Positions 1-6,005 of a stretch of DNA of 8,655 nt are shown here, piece after piece; within the stretch, counting starts at the first letter, position 1, and each line of letters starts with the position of its first letter. The translations under genes and the position numbers were made by a program. Origin of the DNA: an uncultured Erysipelotrichaceae bacterium (GTDB taxonomy: Bacteria; Bacillota_I; Bacilli_A; Erysipelotrichales; Erysipelotrichaceae); assembly GCA_902796525.1 (NCBI GenBank), contig CADBPB010000091.1, forward strand, positions 1 to 8,655, in the 5' to 3' direction. The notes beneath the pieces were generated by a model that was not told the origin of the DNA, searched no databases, and worked only from the letters and a program-made list of their open reading frames with translations.

Positions 1-43
1 AGATTCATCTCAGCAATAGATTCAATAAAAATACGATTCTTCT

Positions 44-71
44 TTGTACAAAATCATAAATATGTTAGAAT
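44..71 (+). promoter_or_regulatory. Putative promoter of the tRNA-Pro gene (extended -10)
   Basis: TAGAAT at 66-71 matches the -10 consensus at 5 of 6 positions. It is preceded by TG at 63-64, giving an extended -10. The -35 region is weak: TTGTAC at 44-49, 16 bases upstream, shares only the leading TTG. Transcription would start near 78, about 14 bases before the mature tRNA. Nothing else was recognised in positions 1-43. Confidence 0.5.
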
Positions 72-91
72 ATTATGTGCAGATGAATCAT

Positions 92-168
92 CTGAATGTG
101 GCTCAGCTTGGTAGAGCGCTGCGTTCGGGACGCAGAGGCCGCGGGTTCAAATCCCGCCATTCAGACCA
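92..168 (+). tRNA. tRNA-Pro, anticodon CGG, CCA encoded
   Basis: A full cloverleaf can be drawn. The acceptor stem is CTGAATG (92-98) with CATTCAG (158-164). The D stem is GCTC/GAGC (101-104 and 114-117). The anticodon stem is CTGCG/CGCAG (119-123 and 131-135) around loop TTCGGGA, placing anticodon CGG at 126-128. The T arm is GCGGG-TTCAAAT-CCCGC (141-157). The discriminator is A165, followed by genomic CCA at 166-168. CGG reads the proline codon CCG, and the C1-G72 first pair is typical of bacterial tRNA-Pro. It is the only recognisable gene on the plus strand and appears to be a single transcription unit. Confidence 0.96.
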
Positions 169-177
169 TTGTCGATC

Positions 178-202
178 AATCCGGAGCGATCCGGATTTTT
201 TT
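178..202 (+). terminator. Intrinsic terminator of tRNA-Pro
   Basis: A perfect 7-bp stem AATCCGG (178-184) with CCGGATT (191-197) closes a 6-base loop and runs into an uninterrupted T run ending at 202. It lies 9 bases after the tRNA CCA end. Confidence 0.85.
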
Positions 203-206
203 ATGT

Positions 207-230
207 AAAAAGCCATGACCGTTCATGGCT
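207..230 (-). terminator. Intrinsic terminator of the GntR-ABC-GT51 operon
   Basis: The 8-bp stem AGCCATGA/TCATGGCT (211-218 with 223-230) has a 4-base loop. On the minus strand it is followed by a short T run (211-207). The stem includes the TGA stop codon of the glycosyltransferase gene, so transcription ends almost at the stop codon. It faces the tRNA terminator, giving a compact convergent pair. Confidence 0.7.
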
Positions 231-945
231 TGTTTAATGGATGCGTATCTTCTTGCATCGCCTCTATTCTTTCTTCCTCAGTGATCCAGCCGTTATCCTG
301 CATCGTTTTCAGGACCCATTCCTGACGCTGTTTCGCCATCTCATAGCCGGTCGACAGCTGATAGATCGAAGGAGCGTTCGGCAGTCCTGCCAGCATCGCA
401 GCCTGCGCCAGCGTCAGATCGCCTACAGAAGCGTCGTAATAGCCTTCGGCTGCTTTCGCTATCCCATAGTAGGAATCTCCATAGTAATTCATGTTCACGT
501 ACAGCGCCAGCAGCTCCTGCTTGCTGTAATGCTTCTCCAGATCGAAGAGAAGATAGATCCCTGCGATCTTTTCCTCCATCCCGTTGATATAACCGCCCAG
601 ATAGAGATTCTTCGCGATCTGTTCCGTGATCGTCGAACCGCCCTCGATGACCTCTCCGGCTTGAAGGTCATGATACAACGCTCTTGCAAGAGCGACGAAA
701 TCGTAGCCTTTTCTGGTAAAGAAACGTTTGTCTTCTACTGCGATCACCGCATTGATGAAATCTTCATCCAGTTCTTCGTATGGAACATAATCCTCTTTTG
801 AAGCATAGGAATCGACCGCATCTTTCAAAGGCAACGCTTCGATCTCTCTTTTGTAACGGAAATAGCCTTGATACAGCAAGGTTCCTGCTGCGGCCGCAAA
901 GACCAGCAGCAGGATACCCAGGATCTTTAATAGATGTCTTCTCAT
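223..945 (-). CDS. Monofunctional peptidoglycan glycosyltransferase (GT51), possibly impaired
   Basis: Membrane-anchored transglycosylase of family GT51, which polymerises lipid II into glycan strands outside the membrane. The 240-residue product has an N-terminal membrane anchor (about residues 5-26) and then a GT51 domain. Visible motifs are VEDKRFF (70-76, catalytic Glu71), GGSTITEQ (102-109), the KQELLALYVNMNYYG segment (142-156) and LTLAQAAMLAGLPNAPS (177-193). There is no transpeptidase domain, and the length fits an MtgA/Mgt-type enzyme. I chose the ATG at 945 because it overlaps the permease stop as ATGA. A TTG at 978 would add 11 residues but lies deep in the upstream gene. Aligned by eye to Staphylococcus aureus Mgt, the motif-3 RKxxE segment reads EKIAG, so the second conserved glutamate is Gly129. 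The motif-1 His is Arg78. The family assignment is secure; activity is uncertain. Confidence 0.9.
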   Translation of the reverse strand: MRRHLLKILGILLLVFAAAAGTLLYQGYFRYKREIEALPLKDAVDSYASKEDYVPYEELDEDFINAVIAVEDKRFFTRKGYDFVALARALYHDLQAGEVIEGGSTITEQIAKNLYLGGYINGMEEKIAGIYLLFDLEKHYSKQELLALYVNMNYYGDSYYGIAKAAEGYYDASVGDLTLAQAAMLAGLPNAPSIYQLSTGYEMAKQRQEWVLKTMQDNGWITEEERIEAMQEDTHPLNKP

Positions 946-1697
946 TCCAGATTCAATCTGCGATCCAGAATGAACCAAGTCAGTGCCGCATACAGACTCG
1001 CACAGACGATCGGCGGAAGGATCAGCGCAAGGTCATCAACGAACACATGAGCTGCAGGCGTTATCGTTTCGGTTAGATCGACCAGCGAGACCCACAGGAA
1101 AGAACGGGCGACACAGACGACGATCAGGAAGGCGACCGCGATCATCTTCTGATTCTTGCTGAAGAGATGACCGACCGCCATGGCCGCATAGATCAGACAG
1201 ATCGAAGCGACCATCTCCAGCATCACGAACACGATGACCTGCAGGATGGTGATAAGGACTTCCTTTTGGATCAGACCGAAAGCCTGGAACAGTTCCCTGA
1301 AGAAAAGCGCAACTTCCCTGATGCTTCCCATCACGGCTCCCATGATCAGCAGACACAGGCAAAGCATCAGTCCTTCTATGAAAGCCCAGATGACCGCATT
1401 GATCACTTTCGCTGCGATATGCGTCGCCGTGCTTACCGGCAAAGCAAAAGACAGATAGCCTTCGTTCTTCAGCAAGCCGCGAGAGAATCTGGTCACAACA
1501 AAGAACACCGTAGCGATGATGGATCCGTTCAGCGCCGCCATAAACAGGAACGCAAAGATCGAAAACAGAAGGCCCTGATCGAAATGGAATTTGACCATCA
1601 GAGAGAACACTACCGTTAATGCGATCAGAGCCACATAAATCGGATACAGGCTCCTGAACATCGCTTTGAAATCATATTTGATCAGTTTCCCTAACAT
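942..1697 (-). CDS. ABC transporter permease, YtrC/ABC-2-like membrane protein
   Basis: A 251-residue, very hydrophobic protein with about six membrane segments (roughly residues 17-37, 42-67, 100-126, 147-178, 183-205 and 222-244). It has a basic start (LGKLIKYDFKAMFRS) that is common in ABC-2-like permeases of Bacillota GntR/ABC operons. It has no ATPase motifs, so it should be the membrane partner of the ATPase encoded just upstream. The ATG at 1697 has a strong ribosome binding site (GGGAGGT, 6 bases before the ATG) inside the ATPase gene, whose stop overlaps this start by 7 bases. Its own TGA overlaps the glycosyltransferase ATG. The substrate is unknown. No closer family name can be read from the sequence. 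Confidence 0.8.
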   Translation of the reverse strand: MLGKLIKYDFKAMFRSLYPIYVALIALTVVFSLMVKFHFDQGLLFSIFAFLFMAALNGSIIATVFFVVTRFSRGLLKNEGYLSFALPVSTATHIAAKVINAVIWAFIEGLMLCLCLLIMGAVMGSIREVALFFRELFQAFGLIQKEVLITILQVIVFVMLEMVASICLIYAAMAVGHLFSKNQKMIAVAFLIVVCVARSFLWVSLVDLTETITPAAHVFVDDLALILPPIVCASLYAALTWFILDRRLNLE

Positions 1698-2389
1698 TTG
1701 AATACCTCCCTGAAATACTCATCGACACTCTTGCCGGTTTCATCTCTTAATTCATCGACACTTTTATGAAGCACGACTTTTCCTTCCTTGAGGAAGATCG
1801 CTTCATCCAGAACGTTCTCGACATCGGCGATCAGGTGCGTCGAAATCAGCACGGTCGCTGTCTCGTCATAATTGGAAATGATCGTCTTTAAAATATAGTC
1901 TCTGGCAGCCGGATCGACGCCCGCGATCGGTTCATCGAGCAGATACAGTTTCGCATGTCTGGACATCGTCAGGATCAGCTGTACCTTTTCTTTCGTACCC
2001 TTGGACATCTTCTTTAAGGGCATCTCCAGGTCGATATTTAGCGAATCCAGCATCTCCATCGCTCTGTTTCTGTCGAAATCAGCGAAGAAATCTCCATACA
2101 TATCCAGGAGTTCCTCGGCCTTCATCCAGTCCGGCAGATAGTTGCGATCCGGCAGATAGGACACCAGAGCCTTGGTCGTTGGCGAAGGAAGTTCGCCGCA
2201 GATCCTGACTTCACCCTCTGTCGGTACCAGCAATCTGGATGCCAGCTTGATCAGGGTCGTCTTGCCTGAACCGTTCGGTCCCAGCAGTCCGATGATCCTG
2301 CCTTCTTCCAGCTGCAGATCGACGCCATCCAGCGCCTTGACCGGACCATAGTACTTACACAAACCGTTGCATACCATCGTTTCCATCAT
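1691..2389 (-). CDS. ABC transporter ATP-binding protein, YtrB-like
   Basis: A 232-residue single nucleotide-binding domain that would energise the adjacent permease at the inner face of the membrane. Walker A is GPNGSGKTT (37-45), the signature loop is MSKGT (128-132, where LSGGQ is usual), Walker B is LYLLDEP (148-154), the D-loop is GVDP (157-160) and the H-loop is STHL (His185). At the Q-loop position the sequence reads SYLPD, with Asp81 in place of Gln. The SKGTKEKVQL and PAARDYIL signature segments are characteristic of ATPases that pair with YtrA-type GntR regulators. The start overlaps the regulator stop as ATGA, implying translational coupling. The transported compound cannot be inferred from the sequence. 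Confidence 0.93.
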   Translation of the reverse strand: MMETMVCNGLCKYYGPVKALDGVDLQLEEGRIIGLLGPNGSGKTTLIKLASRLLVPTEGEVRICGELPSPTTKALVSYLPDRNYLPDWMKAEELLDMYGDFFADFDRNRAMEMLDSLNIDLEMPLKKMSKGTKEKVQLILTMSRHAKLYLLDEPIAGVDPAARDYILKTIISNYDETATVLISTHLIADVENVLDEAIFLKEGKVVLHKSVDELRDETGKSVDEYFREVFKC

Positions 2390-2751
2390 TGTTTATCCTC
2401 CCAATGTTTCACGGCATCTTTGATCATCTTGTCATCCATGCCCAGTTTTCTAAGATTTGCAAACATCTCGGCGATATAGCCGTCGCTGATATCGCTTCGC
2501 AATTCCTCTATCCCTTTCTCATCGATACTGACGAAGCGTCCACTGGTCCGTTCGCTCTGAACCAGTCCCTGCCGTTCCAGTTCCGCAAACGCCTTCTGGA
2601 CCGTGTTGGGATTGACCCCGAGTTCCATGGCCAGGTCTCTTACCGCCGGCAGTTTATCGCCGCTGCGATACTTACCTGCTACGATATCGGCCTTCATGAT
2701 ATTGATGATCTGAAGATAGATCGGAACATCATCAGTAAATTTCCATGTCAT
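2386..2751 (-). CDS. GntR-family transcriptional regulator, YtrA subfamily
   Basis: A 121-residue DNA-binding regulator. Residues 10-75 form the GntR winged helix-turn-helix: PIYLQI, then GDKLPAVRDLAMELGVNPNTVQ with the recognition helix around NPNTVQKAF, then the wing SERTSGRFV. The C-terminal part is only about 45 residues, too short for an effector domain of the FadR or HutC type and typical of the YtrA subfamily, which commonly regulates adjacent ABC transporters. The ATG at 2751 is preceded by a good ribosome binding site (GAAAGGA at 2758-2764). It is the first gene of the four-gene operon and probably represses that operon through the inverted repeat just upstream. The ligand or stress signal is unknown. 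Confidence 0.93.
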   Translation of the reverse strand: MTWKFTDDVPIYLQIINIMKADIVAGKYRSGDKLPAVRDLAMELGVNPNTVQKAFAELERQGLVQSERTSGRFVSIDEKGIEELRSDISDGYIAEMFANLRKLGMDDKMIKDAVKHWEDKQ

Positions 2752-2764
2752 AGTAAATCCTTTC

Positions 2765-2790
2765 TATTGTATTAATACACTAATACAATA
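2765..2790. promoter_or_regulatory. Perfect 26-bp inverted repeat, likely operator of the GntR regulator
   Basis: Two exact 10-base arms (TATTGTATTA and its reverse complement TAATACAATA) flank a 6-base spacer. The spacer and arms also contain a third TGTATTA half-site, producing a nested TGTATTAATACA palindrome. The repeat covers the predicted -10 box and the start region of the GntR operon, as expected for an autorepressor site. Assigning it to this regulator is inference from position and from YtrA-family habit. Confidence 0.75.
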
Positions 2791-2814
2791 ACACACCTTA
2801 TGCATCCCTGTCAA
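2785..2814 (-). promoter_or_regulatory. Promoter of the GntR-ABC-GT51 operon
   Basis: On the minus strand, a perfect TTGACA -35 box (2809-2814) is followed after 18 bases by TATTGT (2785-2790, 4 of 6 matches). A TG one base upstream of this box makes it an extended -10. The -10 lies wholly inside the operator palindrome. The start codon of the regulator is about 34 bases downstream of the -10. Confidence 0.75.
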
Positions 2815-2823
2815 CAGGTTTAG

Positions 2824-2843
2824 AAAAAGAGTCTTGCGACTCT
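2824..2843 (-). terminator. Second (distal) intrinsic terminator after the ECF gene
   Basis: A 6-bp stem AGAGTC/GACTCT (2828-2833 with 2838-2843) and a 4-base loop are followed on the minus strand by five T. It lies about 20 bases beyond a first terminator and just ahead of the GntR promoter, insulating the two operons. Confidence 0.7.
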
Positions 2844-2861
2844 CTCCATTGTTTGATCAAT

Positions 2862-2885
2862 AAAAAGACAGCTTCCTGCTGTCTT
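2862..2885 (-). terminator. Intrinsic terminator of the ECF S-component gene
   Basis: A perfect 8-bp stem AAGACAGC/GCTGTCTT (2865-2872 with 2878-2885) has a 5-base loop and is followed by a T run on the minus strand. It begins 6 bases after the stop codon of the ECF gene and is the first of two tandem terminators. Confidence 0.85.
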
Positions 2886-2891
2886 ATATTT

Positions 2892-3404
2892 CTAAATCAG
2901 ATGCGCTTTCTTGAGCCGGACTACCAGAACCGGAATCAGGATCAGCTGGATGATGATGCCCGGGATCGCGGTAACGAACGCCGCCGAGATCCAGGCGTTC
3001 AAGGAATAGGATCCCGCCTTGAAGATCAAGGCATTCAGGATGCCATAAGTGACTCTGCCGCAAAGCATCGCCAGGATCAGCACGACATAGGCCTTGGCAT
3101 AATCGTTCTTGATTTTGATGATCCTGTTGAAGATGCCGGTCATCAGTCCATAGACGGCCAGCTCGCAAAGCATGCCTGGCAATACCGGTGTCGGAGGCAT
3201 GCCGAAAATGAAGTGCGACAGAACAGGCGTGAGGATGCCGCAAAGCAATCCGAAAAGCGGTCCTACCGCAAAACCGGAAATCAGTACCGGAATATGCATC
3301 GGCAGAAAGATGCTGCCGGCGTTCGGTATCATGTGGAATGCCTGAGGCAGAACGACACCGATCGCGATAAATAAAGCTGTCAATACGAGTTGTCTGGTTT
3401 TCAT
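2892..3404 (-). CDS. ECF transporter S-component (substrate-binding membrane subunit), substrate unknown
   Basis: A 170-residue integral membrane protein of the energy-coupling-factor S-component type (PF12822-like). These proteins bind a vitamin or similar micronutrient and work with the shared EcfA/A'/T module, which is not in this window. About six membrane segments are visible. Also visible are a family-like N-terminus (MKTRQLVLTALFIAIGVVLP), MHIPVLISGFAVGP (36-49) in the second segment, and FGMPPTPVLPGM followed by ELAVYGL (67-87). The ATG at 3404 was chosen over the TTG at 3416 because GGAGGG sits just before it and inside the longer version. The gene follows a strong internal terminator, so its expression is probably conditional or separate from the rest of the cys operon. 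Confidence 0.85.
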   Translation of the reverse strand: MKTRQLVLTALFIAIGVVLPQAFHMIPNAGSIFLPMHIPVLISGFAVGPLFGLLCGILTPVLSHFIFGMPPTPVLPGMLCELAVYGLMTGIFNRIIKIKNDYAKAYVVLILAMLCGRVTYGILNALIFKAGSYSLNAWISAAFVTAIPGIIIQLILIPVLVVRLKKAHLI

Positions 3405-3417
3405 GTTTCCCTCCAAT

Positions 3418-3470
3418 AAAAAAACAAAAGATATCCCTTCCTTCTGGAAAAGTGATATCTTCCTGATATC
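3418..3470 (-). promoter_or_regulatory. Intrinsic terminator with a possible competing hairpin (putative attenuator) ahead of the ECF gene
   Basis: On the minus strand a long hairpin joins GATATC at 3454-3459 to GATATC at 3430-3435 and continues through TTTTCC/GGAAGG around an AGAA loop. It is followed by TTTTGTTTTTTT, a strong terminator directly before the ECF ribosome binding site. A third GATATC (3465-3470) can pair with the 3454-3459 copy instead, across a 5-base loop. This gives two mutually exclusive structures. The 50 bases upstream contain small stems (CTGC/GCAG, GGC/GCC) but match no riboswitch I know. The terminator itself is well supported; regulated switching is inference. Confidence 0.6.
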
Positions 3471-3524
3471 GTTGCGTCTAAGAAATATTTAAGGCTTCAG
3501 CCGGACGTCCTGCTTCCTGCAGAA

Positions 3525-3932
3525 CTATTTCATTATATCACGGATCATGGCGATCGCTTCATCGATCAGCTCGCCCGTGGACTTGTCTCTCGCCCCGGCA
3601 ACCAGGACCTCGCATTTGTTTAAGGGGATCAGGATCTTGGTGGCATCGGAGGATCCTACCGCCCGCGCCATGGCAGACGTCACTTCCCCCAGCAAGGCAT
3701 CGGGGATGATGATGCCGATTGGACCGACGATCAGATCGGCGCTCTTACATCCGACGATCACGGCATTCTCCCCGGTCGCCGCTTCATCCGCTCCTGCCTT
3801 CAGCATGTTCGTAGTGGCGGTCGAATTCGTGCCGATCGCCCTTACCGAAACCTCGGGAAACGATTCCTTGATACTTTTTACCAGCAGGCGGCCGACATTG
3901 CCGCCCTGTCCGTCGATGACGATCATTTTCAT
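3525..3932 (-). CDS. DUF3842 family protein, function unknown
   Basis: A 135-residue soluble protein recognisable as DUF3842 (PF12953). It starts with a Rossmann-like MKMIVIDGQGGNVGRLL, where a glycine-rich loop at 7-14 suggests nucleotide binding. It then has AIGTNSTATTNMLKAGADEAATGENA (32-57), IVGPIGIIIPDALLGEVT (68-85) and ILIPLNKC (100-107). Length and order fit the family, whose biochemical role is not established. The ATG directly abuts the lipoprotein stop codon with zero spacing and has GGGGTG 6 bases upstream, so it is co-transcribed and probably coupled to the lipoprotein. The last recognisable sequence of this part of the operon is the terminator/attenuator about 55 bases downstream. 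Confidence 0.88.
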   Translation of the reverse strand: MKMIVIDGQGGNVGRLLVKSIKESFPEVSVRAIGTNSTATTNMLKAGADEAATGENAVIVGCKSADLIVGPIGIIIPDALLGEVTSAMARAVGSSDATKILIPLNKCEVLVAGARDKSTGELIDEAIAMIRDIMK

Positions 3933-4661
3933 TTAGTTCACCCCAAAGAACGCTTTGAACTGCGTTTCTTCCTCCTGCAGGATCGCCGCATCCAGTTCGG
4001 CTCTGGCATCTTCCTGCAAATCGGAAATTCCGGTCGTAAAGCGCACCGCTTCGCCGTTTTCGATATAAAGGAAATTCGGCGCATAGATCCGCTTCTCGCC
4101 GACTTCGATCTCTTCTTCGTCGACCGTTAACGTATAATCTGCCAGAAGATCTTCCCACCGCTTCAGCAGTTCCCGATAGGCTTCCGTACCTTCCAGGACC
4201 TGCAGCAGTTCGCCGTCTTCATATCTGTACTGATCCCTTAAGATCTCGTTGTGTTCATCGTCCCAGATCTGCACATAGTAGATCGTTTCGACTTTCGCTT
4301 CTTTGGCGATCTCAATGGCCTTCTCGATCACGCTGCGGCACCACGGACACATTTCGTCGCCGATGTAGACATAGAAGGTTTTCTTGTCATCCATCTTCTT
4401 CACGATCTCTTCGGCGGATACTTCCACGAACGGGTTATCCGGAGCGATGGTCACGGAACGGTGCTCCTTGCCGGAAGAATTCGTTTTCCCGTTCAGCGAT
4501 TCGTAAGCCTGCTTAAAATCCAGGTGTTCCGTATCATGGTAGTCATCTCCGCAGTCATCGATGAGATCGCAGCCATGCACGGGTTCGCTCGGTTTCTTCT
4601 TCGGCGTACAGCCGCACAAGATAAGTAATACGCTTAACAGGATCAGCATTTTTTTCATCAT
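3933..4661 (-). CDS. Lipoprotein with thioredoxin-like fold (CPWC active site)
   Basis: A 242-residue secreted lipoprotein. The signal peptide is residues 2-17 with lipobox LCGC; Cys18 would be lipidated, anchoring the protein on the outer face of the membrane. A charged linker with two more cysteines (31 and 37) follows. The domain from about residue 80 has KTFYVYIGDEMCPWCRSVIEKA with redox motif CPWC at 105-108, a helix, YYVQIWDD, and a probable cis-Pro region at YAPNF (193-197). This resembles thioredoxin-like transport-accessory or bacteriocin-accessory proteins. A disulfide or thiol role outside the cell is inferred, and the substrate is unknown. The ATG overlaps the upstream ECF stop as ATGA. 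Its position in a cysteine operon may mean it handles extracellular thiols or disulfides. Confidence 0.85.
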   Translation of the reverse strand: MMKKMLILLSVLLILCGCTPKKKPSEPVHGCDLIDDCGDDYHDTEHLDFKQAYESLNGKTNSSGKEHRSVTIAPDNPFVEVSAEEIVKKMDDKKTFYVYIGDEMCPWCRSVIEKAIEIAKEAKVETIYYVQIWDDEHNEILRDQYRYEDGELLQVLEGTEAYRELLKRWEDLLADYTLTVDEEEIEVGEKRIYAPNFLYIENGEAVRFTTGISDLQEDARAELDAAILQEEETQFKAFFGVN

Positions 4662-5230
4662 TCAGGTACTCTGCTTAAGAAAGTCTTATATAAAGCCAGA
4701 TAAAGGATGACGGCGACAAAGACGCAGACGATCGCGTTGATCGCTGTCGCTCCGGCCACCCAGGTCGCAATGATCTTGGCTGCTTCCTGAGGAATGCCCA
4801 GGATGTACTGGCGATAGAAATAGCCGACGATCGGATCGAACAGCACATTGAAGCCAAGGCCTACAAATGCCGACAGACCCGCGACCATGATGATCTCGTT
4901 GCGTTCCGTCTTGTGCTTCAGGTCCAGTTTCCTGGCGATCGTTCCGGCAATGAAGCCGATCATGAATTTCAGGATAAAGGTCTTAGGCGCGGAAGTGATG
5001 TAACGGGGATCGATCAGATCGGCAATCGACAGACCGATCGCTCCGGACAGTCCGCCATAGACAGGTCCCAGGAACCACGAAGAAAGTACGACGACCGCGT
5101 TGGCGATATGGATCGCTGTCGAAGTGCCTGCCGTGACCGGGATCGTGATCTTGCCGTAAGTGAAAGCGACATAGTTGATCACCGCAAACATCGCCGCATA
5201 GACCAGTTTTCTTGTTCTGTTATTGTTCAT
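4658..5230 (-). CDS. ECF transporter S-component, substrate unknown
   Basis: A 190-residue membrane protein of the PF12822-like S-component group, with about six hydrophobic segments. Typical elements are TRKLVYAAMFAVINYVAF (6-23), the AGTSTAIHIANAVVVLSSWFLGPVYGGLSGAIGLSIADL stretch (34-72) and TFILKFMIGFIAGTIARKL (84-102). The IHIANA and GPVYGGLSGAIG signatures resemble S-components that deliver cofactor precursors, but no specific vitamin can be read from the sequence. It is distinct from the second S-component at 2892-3404. The start overlaps the end of cysE by 11 bases, and the stop overlaps the lipoprotein start. Close coupling to cysE suggests a substrate linked to sulfur metabolism or to pyridoxal phosphate for CysK; this is hypothesis only. 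Confidence 0.85.
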   Translation of the reverse strand: MNNNRTRKLVYAAMFAVINYVAFTYGKITIPVTAGTSTAIHIANAVVVLSSWFLGPVYGGLSGAIGLSIADLIDPRYITSAPKTFILKFMIGFIAGTIARKLDLKHKTERNEIIMVAGLSAFVGLGFNVLFDPIVGYFYRQYILGIPQEAAKIIATWVAGATAINAIVCVFVAVILYLALYKTFLSRVPE

Positions 5231-5999
5231 CTCTCTTATTATCCCCCTTTGTGCTGGAAGTAATCAAGGCATCCGCATGGATGGTCGAGCCGTCCGCCAC
5301 GAAGGTATCGCCGCCCAGGATGGTCGCATTCGCATAGAGCGTGACATGGTTGCCGATGTTGGGATGACGTTTCCAGCCTTTCTGCAGGTGTCCGTTCTCG
5401 TCTTCCTTGAAACGTTTGACGCCCAAGGTGACGCCATGGTACATCCTCACGTTGTCGCCAACCACGGTCGTTTCGCCGATGACGATGCCCTGACCGTGGT
5501 CGATGCAGAAGGATTCGCCGATCTGGGCGCCTGGATGGATGTCGATCGCCGTCGTTTCCCGACCCAGTTCACCGATGACCCTGGCTAATACCGGTACGCC
5601 TGTTTCATACAGCTGATGGGCGATCCGGTAATGGAAGATCGCATAGAAACCGGGATAGGAAAGAATGATCTCGGTATATGCCTTGCAGGCGGGGTCGCCA
5701 TAATAGATGGCTTCCACATCCTTGTAGAGTTTCTGCTGTATTTCCGGCAAGGCTTCGATGAAACGGGTGATGATCGTTCCGTCATCGGAAAGTTTGGCGA
5801 TCTCGCCGCCAAGACCGCTTTCGATCTTATCCAGCAGCTCTTCGCGATCCAGTTCCTCTTCGCTGAAATAGCGTCCGAAAAGCAGCAGACGCAGATCACT
5901 CAGCACTTCCTTGATCTTGCCGACATCCAGCGTATAGTCCGTCTCGACAAAACTGCTATAGTTATCCGTAATACTTCGGGCGATTTCTTTCTTATCCAT
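5220..5999 (-). CDS. cysE: Serine O-acetyltransferase
   Basis: Converts L-serine and acetyl-CoA to O-acetylserine, the acceptor used by CysK. The 259-residue protein has an N-terminal helical SAT domain (about 1-140) and a left-handed beta-helix of hexapeptide repeats (about 150-250). By comparison with E. coli CysE the expected residues are present: Asp102 in GDPAC, Asp153 in DIHPGA, Asp167-His168 in IDHGQG (catalytic His) and His212 in KRHPNIG. The layout resembles the longer, EpsC/plant-like SAT group. The tail (SSTKGDNKRDEQ) is polar and ends in Gln, whereas CysK-binding SATs end in Ile. The ATG has GAGAGGAG upstream inside the end of cysK, 6 bases after the cysK stop. Confidence 0.95.
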   Translation of the reverse strand: MDKKEIARSITDNYSSFVETDYTLDVGKIKEVLSDLRLLLFGRYFSEEELDREELLDKIESGLGGEIAKLSDDGTIITRFIEALPEIQQKLYKDVEAIYYGDPACKAYTEIILSYPGFYAIFHYRIAHQLYETGVPVLARVIGELGRETTAIDIHPGAQIGESFCIDHGQGIVIGETTVVGDNVRMYHGVTLGVKRFKEDENGHLQKGWKRHPNIGNHVTLYANATILGGDTFVADGSTIHADALITSSTKGDNKRDEQ

Positions 6000-6005
6000 A
6001 TCGAT

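Noticed and set aside
241..801. Plus-strand open frame (186 codons) opposite the glycosyltransferase
   Set aside because: The minus-strand frame carries GT51 motifs, operon overlap and a terminator, whereas the plus-strand product looks like a mirrored low-information sequence.
946..978. TTG start at 978 for the glycosyltransferase
   Set aside because: It would extend 37 bases into the permease gene without a visible ribosome binding site. The ATG at 945 overlaps the permease stop as ATGA, as at two other junctions.
3405..3416. TTG start at 3416 for the ECF S-component
   Set aside because: The GGAGGG ribosome binding site lies inside this extension and is correctly placed for the ATG at 3404.
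3491..3503. GGC-TGAA-GCC hairpin after DUF3842 as an operon terminator
   Set aside because: The stem is only about 3-4 bp and is followed by a mixed A/T stretch rather than a T run. The GATATC hairpin downstream is far stronger.
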